Below are positions 33,511-41,535 of a stretch of 64,000 nt of DNA, one piece after another. Each line of letters starts with the position of its first letter. Positions within the stretch are counted from its first letter, which is position 1. The notes under the pieces were generated by a model, which was not told the DNA's origin, did no database searches, and saw nothing but the letters and a program-made list of their open reading frames with translations. The DNA comes from Niveispirillum lacus (GTDB lineage Bacteria > Pseudomonadota > Alphaproteobacteria > Azospirillales > Azospirillaceae): contig NZ_NOXU01000030.1 of assembly GCF_002251795.1 (NCBI RefSeq), forward strand, positions 310,001-374,000, given 5' to 3'. A program made the translations under genes and the position numbers.

Positions 33511-33921
33511 ATGAAGTTTGCCGCTGTCGCCCTGGCCACCCTGCTGACCCTGTCCCCCGTTGCCGCCTTCGGCCATGCTCCGCCTGTGGGTGCCCATGGT
33601 GGGATGCAGGTACATGCGGGGCCCCTGCACCAGGAACTGGTGATCAAGGACAAGGTCCTGACCGTTTATATGAACACAATGGAAGACAAGCCCATCGACA
33701 CTGCCGGCGCCACGGGCAGCGTCACCCTGCTGATTGACGGCGCCCCGGTGCAGGTCATCCTGACCCCCGCCGGTTCCAACAGCCTGTCTGGCAAGATCGA
33801 CCGCGACGTGCCGGTGGGTACGCGCATCGCCACGGTCGTGACGCTGGCCGGCAAGGGCCCGGTGCAGGCGCGGTATGAGTGGAAGCCGGCAGCGGCTGGT
33901 GGGGAGCATGCCGGGCATTGA
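33511..33921 (+). CDS. Small periplasmic protein of the efflux operon
   Basis: A 136-residue protein with a signal peptide (MKFAAVALATLLTLSPVAAFG). The mature part begins HAPPVGAHGGMQVHAG and ends AAGGEHAGH, so it carries histidines at both ends around a beta-rich core (ELVIKDKVLTVYMNTMEDKPI). It is 12 bp after the pump gene with AGGAGAGACC before its ATG, hence the last gene of the operon. Probably a periplasmic metal-binding accessory; no family name is recognised with certainty. Confidence 0.75.
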   Translation: MKFAAVALATLLTLSPVAAFGHAPPVGAHGGMQVHAGPLHQELVIKDKVLTVYMNTMEDKPIDTAGATGSVTLLIDGAPVQVILTPAGSNSLSGKIDRDVPVGTRIATVVTLAGKGPVQARYEWKPAAAGGEHAGH

Positions 33922-34027
33922 GGGGGCTCTAAAAACACTTCCGATATCGGATGATATCCCTTGACGGCAGCTCCAGCCTGACCCATCTTCACCTTGTTGT
34001 GTCAACGTACAGAAAGGAGGTGATCCG

Positions 34028-34090
34028 ATGTCTCGTTCCACTTTGCGGACCCGCGCGGATCTCTCCGGCATCCGGTCTTTCGCCGGTTGA
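34028..34090 (+). CDS. 20-residue ORF with perfect Shine-Dalgarno
   Basis: ATG at 34028 is preceded by AAAGGAGGTGATCC, fully complementary to the conserved 3' end of 16S rRNA, with 1-2 nt between the complementary block and the ATG and about 8 nt from the GGAGG core. The product would be MSRSTLRTRADLSGIRSFAG, basic and soluble. A terminator follows 64 bp later. A ribosome binding site this strong suggests real translation or a decoy/leader role; no homologue is known to me. It could be a leader peptide, or chance. Confidence 0.45.
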   Translation: MSRSTLRTRADLSGIRSFAG

Positions 34091-34154
34091 TCGGAAGATG
34101 TCCGCTGGCGGGGTCCACCGCCAAAGCGGATCGTCCATGCGTCATCATGGAAGG

Positions 34155-34188
34155 CAGGGCCGGTTCCCCGGGGAACCGGCCCTGTTTT
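34155..34188 (+). terminator. Rho-independent terminator before the TPR gene
   Basis: A perfect 15-bp palindrome (CAGGGCCGGTTCCCC and its complement, 34155-34184) followed by TTTT. It ends the transcript carrying the 20-codon ORF and probably the efflux operon. Confidence 0.88.
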
Positions 34189-34294
34189 ATGTGGAAAAGC
34201 GTGTTGGGCGGCCCGTTCCTTGGTTCCGTTTTGCCGAAGGGCTTGCTATCAAGACCCAAGCAGAAGAGTTCCACCAAAAATCCGGGTCCTTTTG

Positions 34295-35197
34295 ATGAAT
34301 CGCCAAGATCGCCGCCGTCAGCTTTCCGATTTGGCCAAGTCGGATGCGATGTATTCCAGCTTTCCGTCCGATATGCGGGCGGCCACGGAACTGCATCGTC
34401 AGGGCCGCATGAAGGAAGCGGCGGATACGCTGCGCAAGATCACCAAGGTCTATGCCGACCACCCGGATGTCCGTGTCGCCTGGTCCAACCTGGGCGCCAC
34501 CTTGCAGGGGCTGGGCAAGCTTGACGATGCTGTTGCGGCCCTGAAGAAGGCGCGCGCGCTGAAGCCGGACCATCCGCCGCCGCACCATAATCTGGGCATG
34601 GCGCTGGCCCAGCAGGGCAAGCTGGACGAGGCGATTGAAAGCCTGCAGCGCGCCTGTGAACTGGACCCCAATTTCCGCGATGCCTGGGCCGGGCTGGCCC
34701 TGGTGCGCGAACAGATGGGCGACATCCCGCTGGCCGCCGAGGCGTGGCAGCGCGCCGTCCAGGCCGATCCCAACGCGGTGGAGCCGCTGTTCAATTTCGG
34801 CAACTGCCTGTTCCGCCTGGGCATGCTGCAAGAAGCGGCCAACGCCTTCCAGGGCTGTCTGGCCCGCCGGCCCAACATGCCGGAAGCCGTCTATGCCCTG
34901 GGTCGCGTGCATGAAGAGGCGGGCAGCGTGGACACCGCTGCTGAGGCCTATCTGGCGGCGACCCGCATTGCGCCGCAGGTAGGGCAGGGCCATACCCAAC
35001 TGGCCGGTTTGATTGTGCATGTTGCCGGTACTGACCTGGCCAAGGCCCAGGGCTTGGCCGATACCTATCGGCAGACCCACCCGGACAGCCCCATTGTGCC
35101 GCAGCTCTTCGCCCGGTTGGAAGAAATTGCCAAGCAGGCGGCGGCCAATAGCCCGTCCGAACCGGCTGCCGACGCCACAGGGGCCACCGACGCCTGA
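34295..35197 (+). CDS. TPR-repeat protein
   Basis: A 300-residue protein made almost only of tetratricopeptide repeats; clear units include VAWSNLGATLQGLGKLDDAV, HHNLGMALAQQGKLDEAIES, DAWAGLALVREQMGDIPLAA and PLFNFGNCLFRLGMLQEAAN. No signal peptide is present, so it is cytoplasmic, and no catalytic domain is fused. The ATG at 34295 begins MNRQDRRRQLSDL; a 25-codon open stretch upstream was rejected for lack of coding character. It is a single-gene unit between terminators at 34155 and 35228. The partner protein is unknown. Confidence 0.88.
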   Translation: MNRQDRRRQLSDLAKSDAMYSSFPSDMRAATELHRQGRMKEAADTLRKITKVYADHPDVRVAWSNLGATLQGLGKLDDAVAALKKARALKPDHPPPHHNLGMALAQQGKLDEAIESLQRACELDPNFRDAWAGLALVREQMGDIPLAAEAWQRAVQADPNAVEPLFNFGNCLFRLGMLQEAANAFQGCLARRPNMPEAVYALGRVHEEAGSVDTAAEAYLAATRIAPQVGQGHTQLAGLIVHVAGTDLAKAQGLADTYRQTHPDSPIVPQLFARLEEIAKQAAANSPSEPAADATGATDA

Positions 35198-35227
35198 TCC
35201 TGATCCGCGTTCACAACAACGACAAAC

Positions 35228-35262
35228 GGGGCCGCGATCCGATCAGGATGGCGGCCCTTTTT
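35228..35262 (+). terminator. Rho-independent terminator after the TPR gene
   Basis: Stem GGGCCGC (35229-35235) with GCGGCCC (35251-35257), further pairing in the loop (GATCC/GGATG), then TTTTT. Confidence 0.85.
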
Positions 35263-35296
35263 ATACGTGCATGGCGGCGGTGAACGCGCTCACACC

Positions 35297-36064
35297 TTAG
35301 CCGCGTCGTTCCTTTTCGATCCGCTCATAGGCGGCGTTCAGGGCCGACATTTTTTCCTGCGCCAGATCAATGAATTCCTGCGGCAATCCCTTGGCGATCA
35401 ACGCATCGGGATGGTTTTCGCGTACCAGCTTGCGATAGGCGGATTTGATCGTCGCCATGTCGGCATCGGGCGATACGCCCAGAATGGCATAAGGATCATC
35501 GGCGGGTGCGCTCTCTCCCTCTACCCGCGTCCCGTGCTGACGCCAGACCTGTTCAAACTCGTCCGGTGGGAATCCGAAAATCTCTGCCACCCGGCGCAGA
35601 AAGTTGAGCTCGGCCAGATGCACAATGTCGTCGGCAACCGCGATGTGGAACAGCCCGGCCAGCAACTCTTCCAGAACCTCGGGCCGGTCCTGAAACATCT
35701 GCGCCAACTGTCTGGCATAGGATTCGAAACCGGCGCTATCGCGTTTGGCCGCATCGAACAGACGGCCAACATTGCGCAATTCATGGTCCGGGACATGAAA
35801 AATCCGCTTGAACGCATCGATTTCCACCCGGTGGACGACCCCATCAGCTTTGGCCATCTTGGCGGACAGGACGATCACCCCGACGGTGAAGGCAATTGTT
35901 TGCGTCTGATCGGGACGGCCCTGATCATCTGCACCGCGTGGGGTCTGTTCCGTCGTGCGATATCCATCCACGGCGTGACCGGCCAGCGCGCCCAGCAGCG
36001 CGCCCAACGGCCCCCCCATGGCAAAACCAGCCGCGCCGCCAATGACCTTGCCCCAGATGCTCAT
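35297..36064 (-). CDS. DjlA-like co-chaperone (TerB plus J domain)
   Basis: A 255-residue protein. The N-terminus (IWGKVIGGAAGFAMGGPLGALLGALAGHAVDGY) is a glycine-rich membrane-associated segment typical of DjlA. A TerB-type helical domain follows (AFTVGVIVLSAKMAKADGVV, about 57-165). The C-terminal J domain (DPYAILGVSPDADMATIKSAY) has the HPD signature as ENHPDAL, which stimulates DnaK ATPase. It is convergent with the TPR gene and divergent from the GNAT gene at 36307. Probably an inner-membrane-linked DnaK partner. Confidence 0.92.
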   Translation of the reverse strand: MSIWGKVIGGAAGFAMGGPLGALLGALAGHAVDGYRTTEQTPRGADDQGRPDQTQTIAFTVGVIVLSAKMAKADGVVHRVEIDAFKRIFHVPDHELRNVGRLFDAAKRDSAGFESYARQLAQMFQDRPEVLEELLAGLFHIAVADDIVHLAELNFLRRVAEIFGFPPDEFEQVWRQHGTRVEGESAPADDPYAILGVSPDADMATIKSAYRKLVRENHPDALIAKGLPQEFIDLAQEKMSALNAAYERIEKERRG

Positions 36065-36306
36065 GATATCCGCCTATCGCCGATGTCGGGTCTCAGGATA
36101 GCGGGGGCGGGCGAGGATGCAATGATGTTGGTGTTACACCCGTCCGTACTGCGTTTCCGGCATGGCTGCCCAAATCTTCACAGCCCCGACCCCCGGCGCT
36201 ATATTGCGGCGCACAATGATCCGGCGGCAAGGTATCGCGGGGCAGTTCTCGGGGAAGGGGACACCGGAGGGGTGTGTCATGTGCCTGTTTGCCCGAGGTT
36301 GTCCTG

Positions 36307-36846
36307 ATGACTGTGTTCCGTCCCCTGCTGCCCACCGAAGCCGACCGTTACGCTGCCCACTTGCTGCGCCTTTCTGCTGCTGACCGCCGTGCGCGTTTTA
36401 TGGGCGGGTTGAGCGATGCAGCGGTATGCGCGCATGTTGGCCGGATCGACTGGTCCCGGTCCATCATCCTGGCCGCTCTCTGCCAGGGAGAGGTGCGCGG
36501 TGCAGTAGAACTGCTCATTGCCTCTGATCGCGCCGAACTGGCCATTTCCATCGAGGGGGACTGGCAGAACAAGGGACTGGGCGGTGTCCTGGTCCGTCGT
36601 GCTTTCACTATGGCCCGTAACCGCGCGATCCGGGGGATCGCGCTTTATTGCCTGGGCGACAACCATCGTATGCTGCGGATCGCCGGCCGCCTGTCGGCCC
36701 TGACCCGCTTTGATGGCAGCGAAGTGCAGTGCGATTTTCACTTGGCACCCGCCGACGCCTTTTCCCTGGCGCTGGAAGCCATGGATCGTGGTGGCACCGC
36801 CTTGACATTGATGCTGGAACCGGCGGCCCTGCCGCGCGCGGCGTGA
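36307..36846 (+). CDS. GNAT-fold acetyltransferase-like protein
   Basis: A 179-residue protein starting MTVFRPLLPTEADRYAAHLL. The GNAT core appears as ELAISIEGDWQNKGLGGVLVRRAFTMARNRAIRGIALYCLGDN, with the acetyl-CoA loop QNKGLGGVL. The initial stretch (RFMGGLSDAAVCAHV) matches a subgroup of uncharacterised alphaproteobacterial GNAT proteins. Acceptor unknown. The ATG at 36307 was preferred over the upstream open frame because the domain begins there. A terminator at 36931 lies between it and the DUF2141 gene. Confidence 0.82.
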   Translation: MTVFRPLLPTEADRYAAHLLRLSAADRRARFMGGLSDAAVCAHVGRIDWSRSIILAALCQGEVRGAVELLIASDRAELAISIEGDWQNKGLGGVLVRRAFTMARNRAIRGIALYCLGDNHRMLRIAGRLSALTRFDGSEVQCDFHLAPADAFSLALEAMDRGGTALTLMLEPAALPRAA

Positions 36847-36860
36847 ACATGCCGTTTGGC

Positions 36861-36885
36861 GCTTCGTGAAATCGCTTCACGAAGC
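36861..36885. repeat. Short inverted repeat GCTTCGTGAA / TTCACGAAGC
   Basis: A perfect 10-bp dyad with a 5-nt centre, 14 bp after the GNAT stop codon. No T-run follows, so it may be an operator for the next gene or an mRNA 3' hairpin. Confidence 0.4.
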
Positions 36886-36930
36886 GACCGGTTTGTTGCA
36901 CGAAGCCAGCCTTTATCCGGCCCCTCTCCC

Positions 36931-36959
36931 GGTGGATGTAGCCTTCATCCACCATTTTT
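36931..36959 (+). terminator. Probable terminator between GNAT and DUF2141 genes
   Basis: Stem GGTGGATG (36931-36938) with CATCCACC (36946-36953), 7-nt loop, then ATTTTT. It is only 17 bp before the DUF2141 start, so an attenuator reading is also possible. Confidence 0.6.
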
Positions 36960-36975
36960 CGGGAGAGTTCCTGCC

Positions 36976-37386
36976 ATGCGCGCCATTGCATTCATCCTTT
37001 TGGCCTTCGCTATCCTGTCGCCCGCAGCCCACGCCGGTGATGTCACCATCCAGATCAGCGACGCAGAAGCCGATGGCCGGATGGTGTATGTTCAGCTCTG
37101 CACCCAGGCGGAATTCCTGCAACGCTGTGCTGTGGGTGACCGTCTGGCCGCCAAGGATGACACCGTGACGGTGCTGTTTAAGAACGTGCCGCCCGGCACC
37201 TATGCCGCCACGGCATTTCAGGACATGAATGGCAATGCCAAGCTGGATCGCGGCATGTATGGCGCCCCCAGCGAGCCCTGGGCCGTGAGCCGCGATGCCA
37301 AGGGCCATATGGGTCCGCCGGCCTTCGACGATGCCAAGGTGGAGGTCACCGACCAGCCCCTGACCTTGAAGATGGACCTGGACTGA
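36976..37386 (+). CDS. DUF2141-family secreted protein
   Basis: A 136-residue periplasmic protein with a signal peptide (MRAIAFILLAFAILSPAAHAG). The mature domain matches DUF2141: VTIQISDAEADGRMVYVQLC, then VLFKNVPPGTYAATAFQDMNGNAKLDRGMYGAPSEPWA, including the DMNGNxKLD element and GxPxEPW. The family has no settled function. GGGAGA precedes the ATG at 36976. It is a single gene preceded by a terminator-like hairpin and followed by a long gene-poor stretch. Confidence 0.9.
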   Translation: MRAIAFILLAFAILSPAAHAGDVTIQISDAEADGRMVYVQLCTQAEFLQRCAVGDRLAAKDDTVTVLFKNVPPGTYAATAFQDMNGNAKLDRGMYGAPSEPWAVSRDAKGHMGPPAFDDAKVEVTDQPLTLKMDLD

Positions 37387-38448
37387 TGCCAAGGCCCGAT
37401 GATTGCGACTGATCACCGGGCATCAATCGCCAGCACTGCCCTGTAACGCATTGCTTCCATCGCCGTTGTACCCCACTGCGATGCGGTCCACGCACCGGAG
37501 TGGGGTATAGGCTTGTCTTCAGGACAAGATCCGCATTGCCGTCGGGCGCTCTGTCTGCGCAAGCAGGACGGGTGTCTCCTGGTCAGACAGCGCCGCCGCC
37601 GCCCCGCTGATGCGGCGCTGCCAAGCCAACCGATCGGGATGATGGTGAGAGGGGCCGGTAATCAGAACCCACCGGTTCTGGTCACCGCAAAACGACATGA
37701 GGCAGACGGCATGCAACGGATCAGCATCATCGGGGATCTGAAGCAGCGCGGCGCTTAGGCGGTGATCCTGGGTTGTACTGAGATTTCGATGCTGGCACGT
37801 CCCCAGGATACCGACCTTCCGCTGTTCGACACCACTGCCATCCATGCCGCTGCCACCGCCGATCAGGCCATGTCGCGGTAGTGGAAACGGGAGCGTCCAC
37901 CTATCATCCGCTTCCCTTGCGGCAGGCGGTTTCCCGGCCATTGCTGTCTGCGTGTCGGCGCACTGCGCTGTCCCGCGCCCCCGACGATCGGGCAAAAGGG
38001 CCGCTGCCTACCTGCCGCCCGATTGCCCCATGATCTCCCCAGAATCTGTGGATAAGTCTGTGGCTAATGGGTCGGTAACCGCGCCGGTTCGTGGCGTGGT
38101 GCGGGTCTGCGGGTTTTGCCTAAAAAATGGGCGGTTTGATGCCAATGGAAATGCCAAACCTGCAGCCCGCGGTTAAGATTTTCTTTTAAATCAGTGTATT
38201 AGTGGACAACGACCGTCTCCGCTCCGGTGATGCGGCATGGAGATGTGGAAACACACACTTCCCAATGTTATGCGCCATCTGCATGCAGAAACCGGGGATG
38301 CAGAACTTTCCGGAGGTTCCCGGACAATCATGATGGATTTATGCGGCGGTGGACAAGTAATCGACCAAGGGCAGGGCTTTTGTTGCTTGTGCCAGCCGCC
38401 CACTTCCGGCTGAACATTTGTCAGCCCCTTGGCGCCGGCCCCTGCTGG
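37387..38448. other. 1.06-kb gene-poor stretch
   Basis: No convincing gene is seen. The longest frames (a 158-codon minus frame at 37519-37995 and a 110-codon plus frame) lack ribosome binding sites, family motifs and steady codon bias. The minus frame could hold a small real gene in its C-terminal part (ALLQIPDDADPLHAVCLM), but support is weak. A 9-bp stem TACCCCACT/AGTGGGGTA lies at 37469-37507. One DnaA-box-like TGTGGATAA stands near 38048, and an AT-rich run near 38175-38200. Confidence 0.5.
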
Positions 38449-39393
38449 TTATTTCTGCGCCCGCGGATGGGCCTTTTCATAAACCGCCATCATCTGCTCT
38501 GTATCGACATCGGTATAGCGCTGGGTGGTCGACAGGCTGCTATGGCCCAGCAGATCCTGAATGGCGCGCAGGTCCGCCCCACCGCCCAGCAGATGGGTGG
38601 CAAAGCTATGGCGAAGCGCGTGCGGGGTGGCGCTATCCGGGAGGCCCATTTGTTGACGCAGCACTTGCATCTGCCGTCGGGCCACCGACGGGTTCAGCCG
38701 GTCACCCCGTGCCCCGACAAACAAGGGTGTTTCGGGCGTTGCCGGCAAGGGACAGGCTGCTTGATAGGCGTCAAGAGCAGCATGTATGGCGGGCAGCACC
38801 GGCACCTGCCGTTGCTTCGACCCTTTGCCCAGCACCCGCACTGTGGCCGATCCGGGTGGCAGGTCATTGCGGTTCAGGGCCAGCGCTTCGGAAATGCGCA
38901 GGCCACAGCCATAGAGCAGGGTGAACAGCGCCCGGTCGCGCAAACCAATCCAGGCTGCTTCCGGCAGCGCGGCTGCTTCATCCAGAAGGGTGGCGGCATC
39001 GGGTGCTGTCAGGGGCCGCGGGATCGGCGGTTTCAGTTTTGGAGCCTTGAGCACGCCGATATGTGGATTATGCACAATGCCCTGGCGGTCCAGCCACCGG
39101 AACAGGTTGCGCACCCCGGCGATGGCGCGGGCGCGTGTGGCCGCCGTTGCCCCATCGCGTGCCCGTCCCGACAGCCAGGCCCGCAATTCGGTCAGCGTCA
39201 GGGATGACAGGTCGTTGAGACCGGGCCGCCGTTCACGATAATCCGCAATAAAGCTGAGAAACCCCGCCAGATCATGAGCGTAGGCACGGATCGTGGCAGG
39301 CGAGGCACCCTTTTCGGTGGTCAGCCAGCGCTGCCACGCCTCAACCGCGTTCAAAAGATCGGCTTGCGCCGCAAAGCCAAGGGCGCTGGTCAC
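38449..39393 (-). CDS. xerC: Tyrosine recombinase XerC
   Basis: A 314-residue site-specific recombinase. The N-terminal SAM-like core-binding domain (WLTTEKGASPATIRAYAHDLAGF) is followed by the catalytic domain with Arg in GCGLRISEALAL, Lys in GKGSKQRQVPV, His/Arg in HALRHSFATHLL, His in LLGHSSLSTTQRYT and the nucleophile Tyr in that last motif. It acts with XerD at dif to resolve chromosome dimers. Its ATG overlaps the DUF484 stop by 4 nt, and fsa lies upstream, giving the operon fsa-DUF484-xerC seen in related bacteria. Confidence 0.95.
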   Translation of the reverse strand: MTSALGFAAQADLLNAVEAWQRWLTTEKGASPATIRAYAHDLAGFLSFIADYRERRPGLNDLSSLTLTELRAWLSGRARDGATAATRARAIAGVRNLFRWLDRQGIVHNPHIGVLKAPKLKPPIPRPLTAPDAATLLDEAAALPEAAWIGLRDRALFTLLYGCGLRISEALALNRNDLPPGSATVRVLGKGSKQRQVPVLPAIHAALDAYQAACPLPATPETPLFVGARGDRLNPSVARRQMQVLRQQMGLPDSATPHALRHSFATHLLGGGADLRAIQDLLGHSSLSTTQRYTDVDTEQMMAVYEKAHPRAQK

Positions 39394-40115
39394 CAGACCG
39401 GGTCCAGATAGGCGGCGATGACCCGTTCGACCACGCCGGCCAGGAACAGCAGCAGATCCGTGGCTTGGCCCGGATGGAACATTTCGGCATCGGCAGACCC
39501 GAAGGCCAGCAGGGCCGGCGACATTTCCTCTCCGTCACCCAGACGCAGGCGCACCAGCGCCTGGCTGCGGATCAGACCTGCCTGATGTCCCCATAATTCC
39601 ACCGACCCCAGAATGTCGGACTGCAAGGCCACATCCGCACGGCCCATGGCGCGGTGGATGGTACCGGGATGGGCCATGCCCAGTCCGGCGGGGCCGATCA
39701 TGGCCACCGGACCGGACGGCTGTTCCACCACCAGTGTCGCGGCGTCCAGGTCCAGAAGAACGGCCAGATCGGATGTGATCGCCTGCACCATGGCTTCCAA
39801 TCCACGACAGGACAGAAGATGCAGGACCGCAGCATGGACACGCCGCAGATTCATCATGTTGGCGCGGGTCGTGTCGACCAGAAGCTGCTGCTGATCAGAC
39901 AGGCGCCCGACCTCACCCCGCAGTTTCTCCAGGATACGTTCGCGAAGATCGACAATGCCCTGGCCGCGCTCCGGCCCGCTGGGCGGCAGAAGATGGCGCA
40001 GTAGGTCGGGCCGTCGTGCCAGGAAATCGGGGTGTTCAAGCAGAAAGGCCGCCACATCCTCCGCCGTCAGCTCATCCATCGGGTTGGTGGTGATCTGTCC
40101 GGGTCCGGTGGTCAT
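39390..40115 (-). CDS. DUF484-family protein (GAF-like)
   Basis: A 241-residue cytoplasmic protein. The opening MDELTAEDVAAFLLEHPDFLARRPDLLRHLLPP is the DUF484 signature, followed by a coiled region (LRERILEKLRGEVGRLSDQQQLL) and a GAF-like domain (LAVLLDLDAATLVVEQP, LLAFGSADAEMFHPGQATDLL). Its genes usually sit next to xerC, as here with a 4-nt overlap, but its role is not established; association with cell division or recombination is inference from context. Confidence 0.92.
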   Translation of the reverse strand: MTTGPGQITTNPMDELTAEDVAAFLLEHPDFLARRPDLLRHLLPPSGPERGQGIVDLRERILEKLRGEVGRLSDQQQLLVDTTRANMMNLRRVHAAVLHLLSCRGLEAMVQAITSDLAVLLDLDAATLVVEQPSGPVAMIGPAGLGMAHPGTIHRAMGRADVALQSDILGSVELWGHQAGLIRSQALVRLRLGDGEEMSPALLAFGSADAEMFHPGQATDLLLFLAGVVERVIAAYLDPVW

Positions 40116-40156
40116 GGGCGGCCTTTCTTTTTATTGTTGGTCAGCCTGAACGGGGA

Positions 40157-40837
40157 TCAGCCCTTCTTGGGCAGCGGCTGATCCAGAATGGATTGACCGG
40201 TCTTGGCCCAGTCGGAAACGAAGGTGGCCAGACCTTTATCAGTCAACACATGGTTGCCCAACTGACGGATGACGCTGGGCGGCATGGTGGCGACATGTGC
40301 CCCCATGCGGGCCGACTCCACCACATGGATCGGGTTGCGGACCGATGCCACCAGCACCTCGGTGGTGAAGGCCGGGTAATTGGCATAGATCTCAACGATT
40401 TCCTGGATCAGGTTCAGGCCATTCTGCCCGATATCATCCAGACGGCCCACAAAGGGAGAGATGAAGGCGGCACCGGCCTTGGCGGCCAGGATGGCCTGGG
40501 CTGCGGAGAAGCACAGGGTCACATTCACCATGGTGCCTTCATTGGCCAGGGTGCGACAGACCTTCAGGCCCGCCGGTGTCAGCGGCACTTTGACCGCCAC
40601 GTTCGGGGCGATCTGGGCCAGATAACGGCCTTCCTTCAGCATCGTGTCGAAATCGGTAGCGGCCACTTCGGCGCTGACCGGGCCTTCAACGACGTCGCAG
40701 ATCTCAGCGATCAGTTCCACGAAATTACGGCCGGCCTTGGCGACCAGCGACGGGTTGGTGGTGACGCCATCCAACAGGCCGGTATCGGCAAGGTCGCGGA
40801 TTTCGGCGAGATCGGCGGTATCGACGAAGAACTTCAT
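40157..40837 (-). CDS. fsa: Fructose-6-phosphate aldolase/transaldolase (TalC type)
   Basis: A 226-residue enzyme of the small transaldolase family. [32 protein letters not shown] is diagnostic; the Schiff-base lysine is in [40 protein letters not shown] completes the barrel. It transfers dihydroxyacetone units in the pentose phosphate pathway. The open frame is longer upstream, but the start at 40837 is the family start. It leads the operon with DUF484 and xerC, and is divergent from the DUF2948 gene with about 230 bp between. Confidence 0.94.
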   Translation of the reverse strand: MKFFVDTADLAEIRDLADTGLLDGVTTNPSLVAKAGRNFVELIAEICDVVEGPVSAEVAATDFDTMLKEGRYLAQIAPNVAVKVPLTPAGLKVCRTLANEGTMVNVTLCFSAAQAILAAKAGAAFISPFVGRLDDIGQNGLNLIQEIVEIYANYPAFTTEVLVASVRNPIHVVESARMGAHVATMPPSVIRQLGNHVLTDKGLATFVSDWAKTGQSILDQPLPKKG

Positions 40838-41071
40838 GGGATCGGGTCCTGACGGGCGATGAAAGGGGCATCCGGGCCGCACGCCCGAACATGCGCGGGA
40901 AACTACCAATATCCCGCCCCCGTCGCCAGCACGGCCAATATCGTCCGTGCGCATGGGTGGCCGGCGATGGAAGGGATTCTGACAAAAGCCGTGACCCGTA
41001 GCAAGGGCTTGCCCTTGGCAAGTGCTCTCCATCTTCGTACTTTGTCGGCCGGAACAGGCGGGGGGGATGAA

Positions 41072-41518
41072 ATGACCGGCGTGGTGCGGCTGCGGGCTGT
41101 GGATATAGAGGATTTACGGGTGGTTTCCGCTCTGTTGCAGGATGCGATCATCCCTATCGCTGACATGGCCTTTTTGCCCGATGCCCAGCAGTTTGTGATG
41201 CTGGCCAGCCGATTCCAGTGGGAGGGCAGGGCGCCCGAGGATGGCCCCACCCCGGATGATGGCGCAGAAGCCGCCACACGCATCAATTGTGCGGTCCATT
41301 TTTCCGGTGTGACCGCCGTGCGCCGGCGGGGGGTTGACCTACGCCAACGCGGCGCTTTCCTGTCCTTGCTGGCACTGGAACCGTCGGAAGGCGCCCTGTT
41401 GCTGCGCCTGTCGGGCGGTGCGGATATCCGGTTGGAAGGTGGGGCCATTGAATGCCGACTGTCCGACCGGGGTGACCCCTGGCCGGTGCCGGCCCGTCCC
41501 GATCATGGGCTGGATTAA
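41072..41518 (+). CDS. DUF2948-family protein
   Basis: A 148-residue alphaproteobacterial protein: [31 protein letters not shown], then [27 protein letters not shown] and a C-terminal [20 protein letters not shown]. This pattern fits DUF2948, a cytoplasmic family with no assigned function. The ATG at 41072 begins the domain and follows a G-rich ribosome binding site. In many relatives this gene lies next to hisD; here it stands alone, facing the flagellin-like gene. Confidence 0.85.
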   Translation: MTGVVRLRAVDIEDLRVVSALLQDAIIPIADMAFLPDAQQFVMLASRFQWEGRAPEDGPTPDDGAEAATRINCAVHFSGVTAVRRRGVDLRQRGAFLSLLALEPSEGALLLRLSGGADIRLEGGAIECRLSDRGDPWPVPARPDHGLD

Positions 41519-41535
41519 GACCTTCCCCGTCCCGA

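Larger units (their letters stand above)
33922..34294. other. Intergenic region with a tiny ORF and a terminator
   Basis: A 373-bp gap between the efflux operon and the TPR gene. It holds a 20-codon ORF with an unusually perfect ribosome binding site (34028-34090) and a strong terminator (34155-34188). No other gene is seen. A short dyad CCGATATCGG (33942-33951) stands shortly after the efflux operon stop. Confidence 0.6.

Noticed and set aside
37519-37995. 158-codon minus-strand ORF
   Set aside because: No ribosome binding site, no family motif and poor codon bias in its first half; kept only as a remark in the gene-poor region.
38040-38060. Replication origin
   Set aside because: Only one DnaA-box-like sequence was found, without a cluster, dnaA/hemE neighbours or clear unwinding element.
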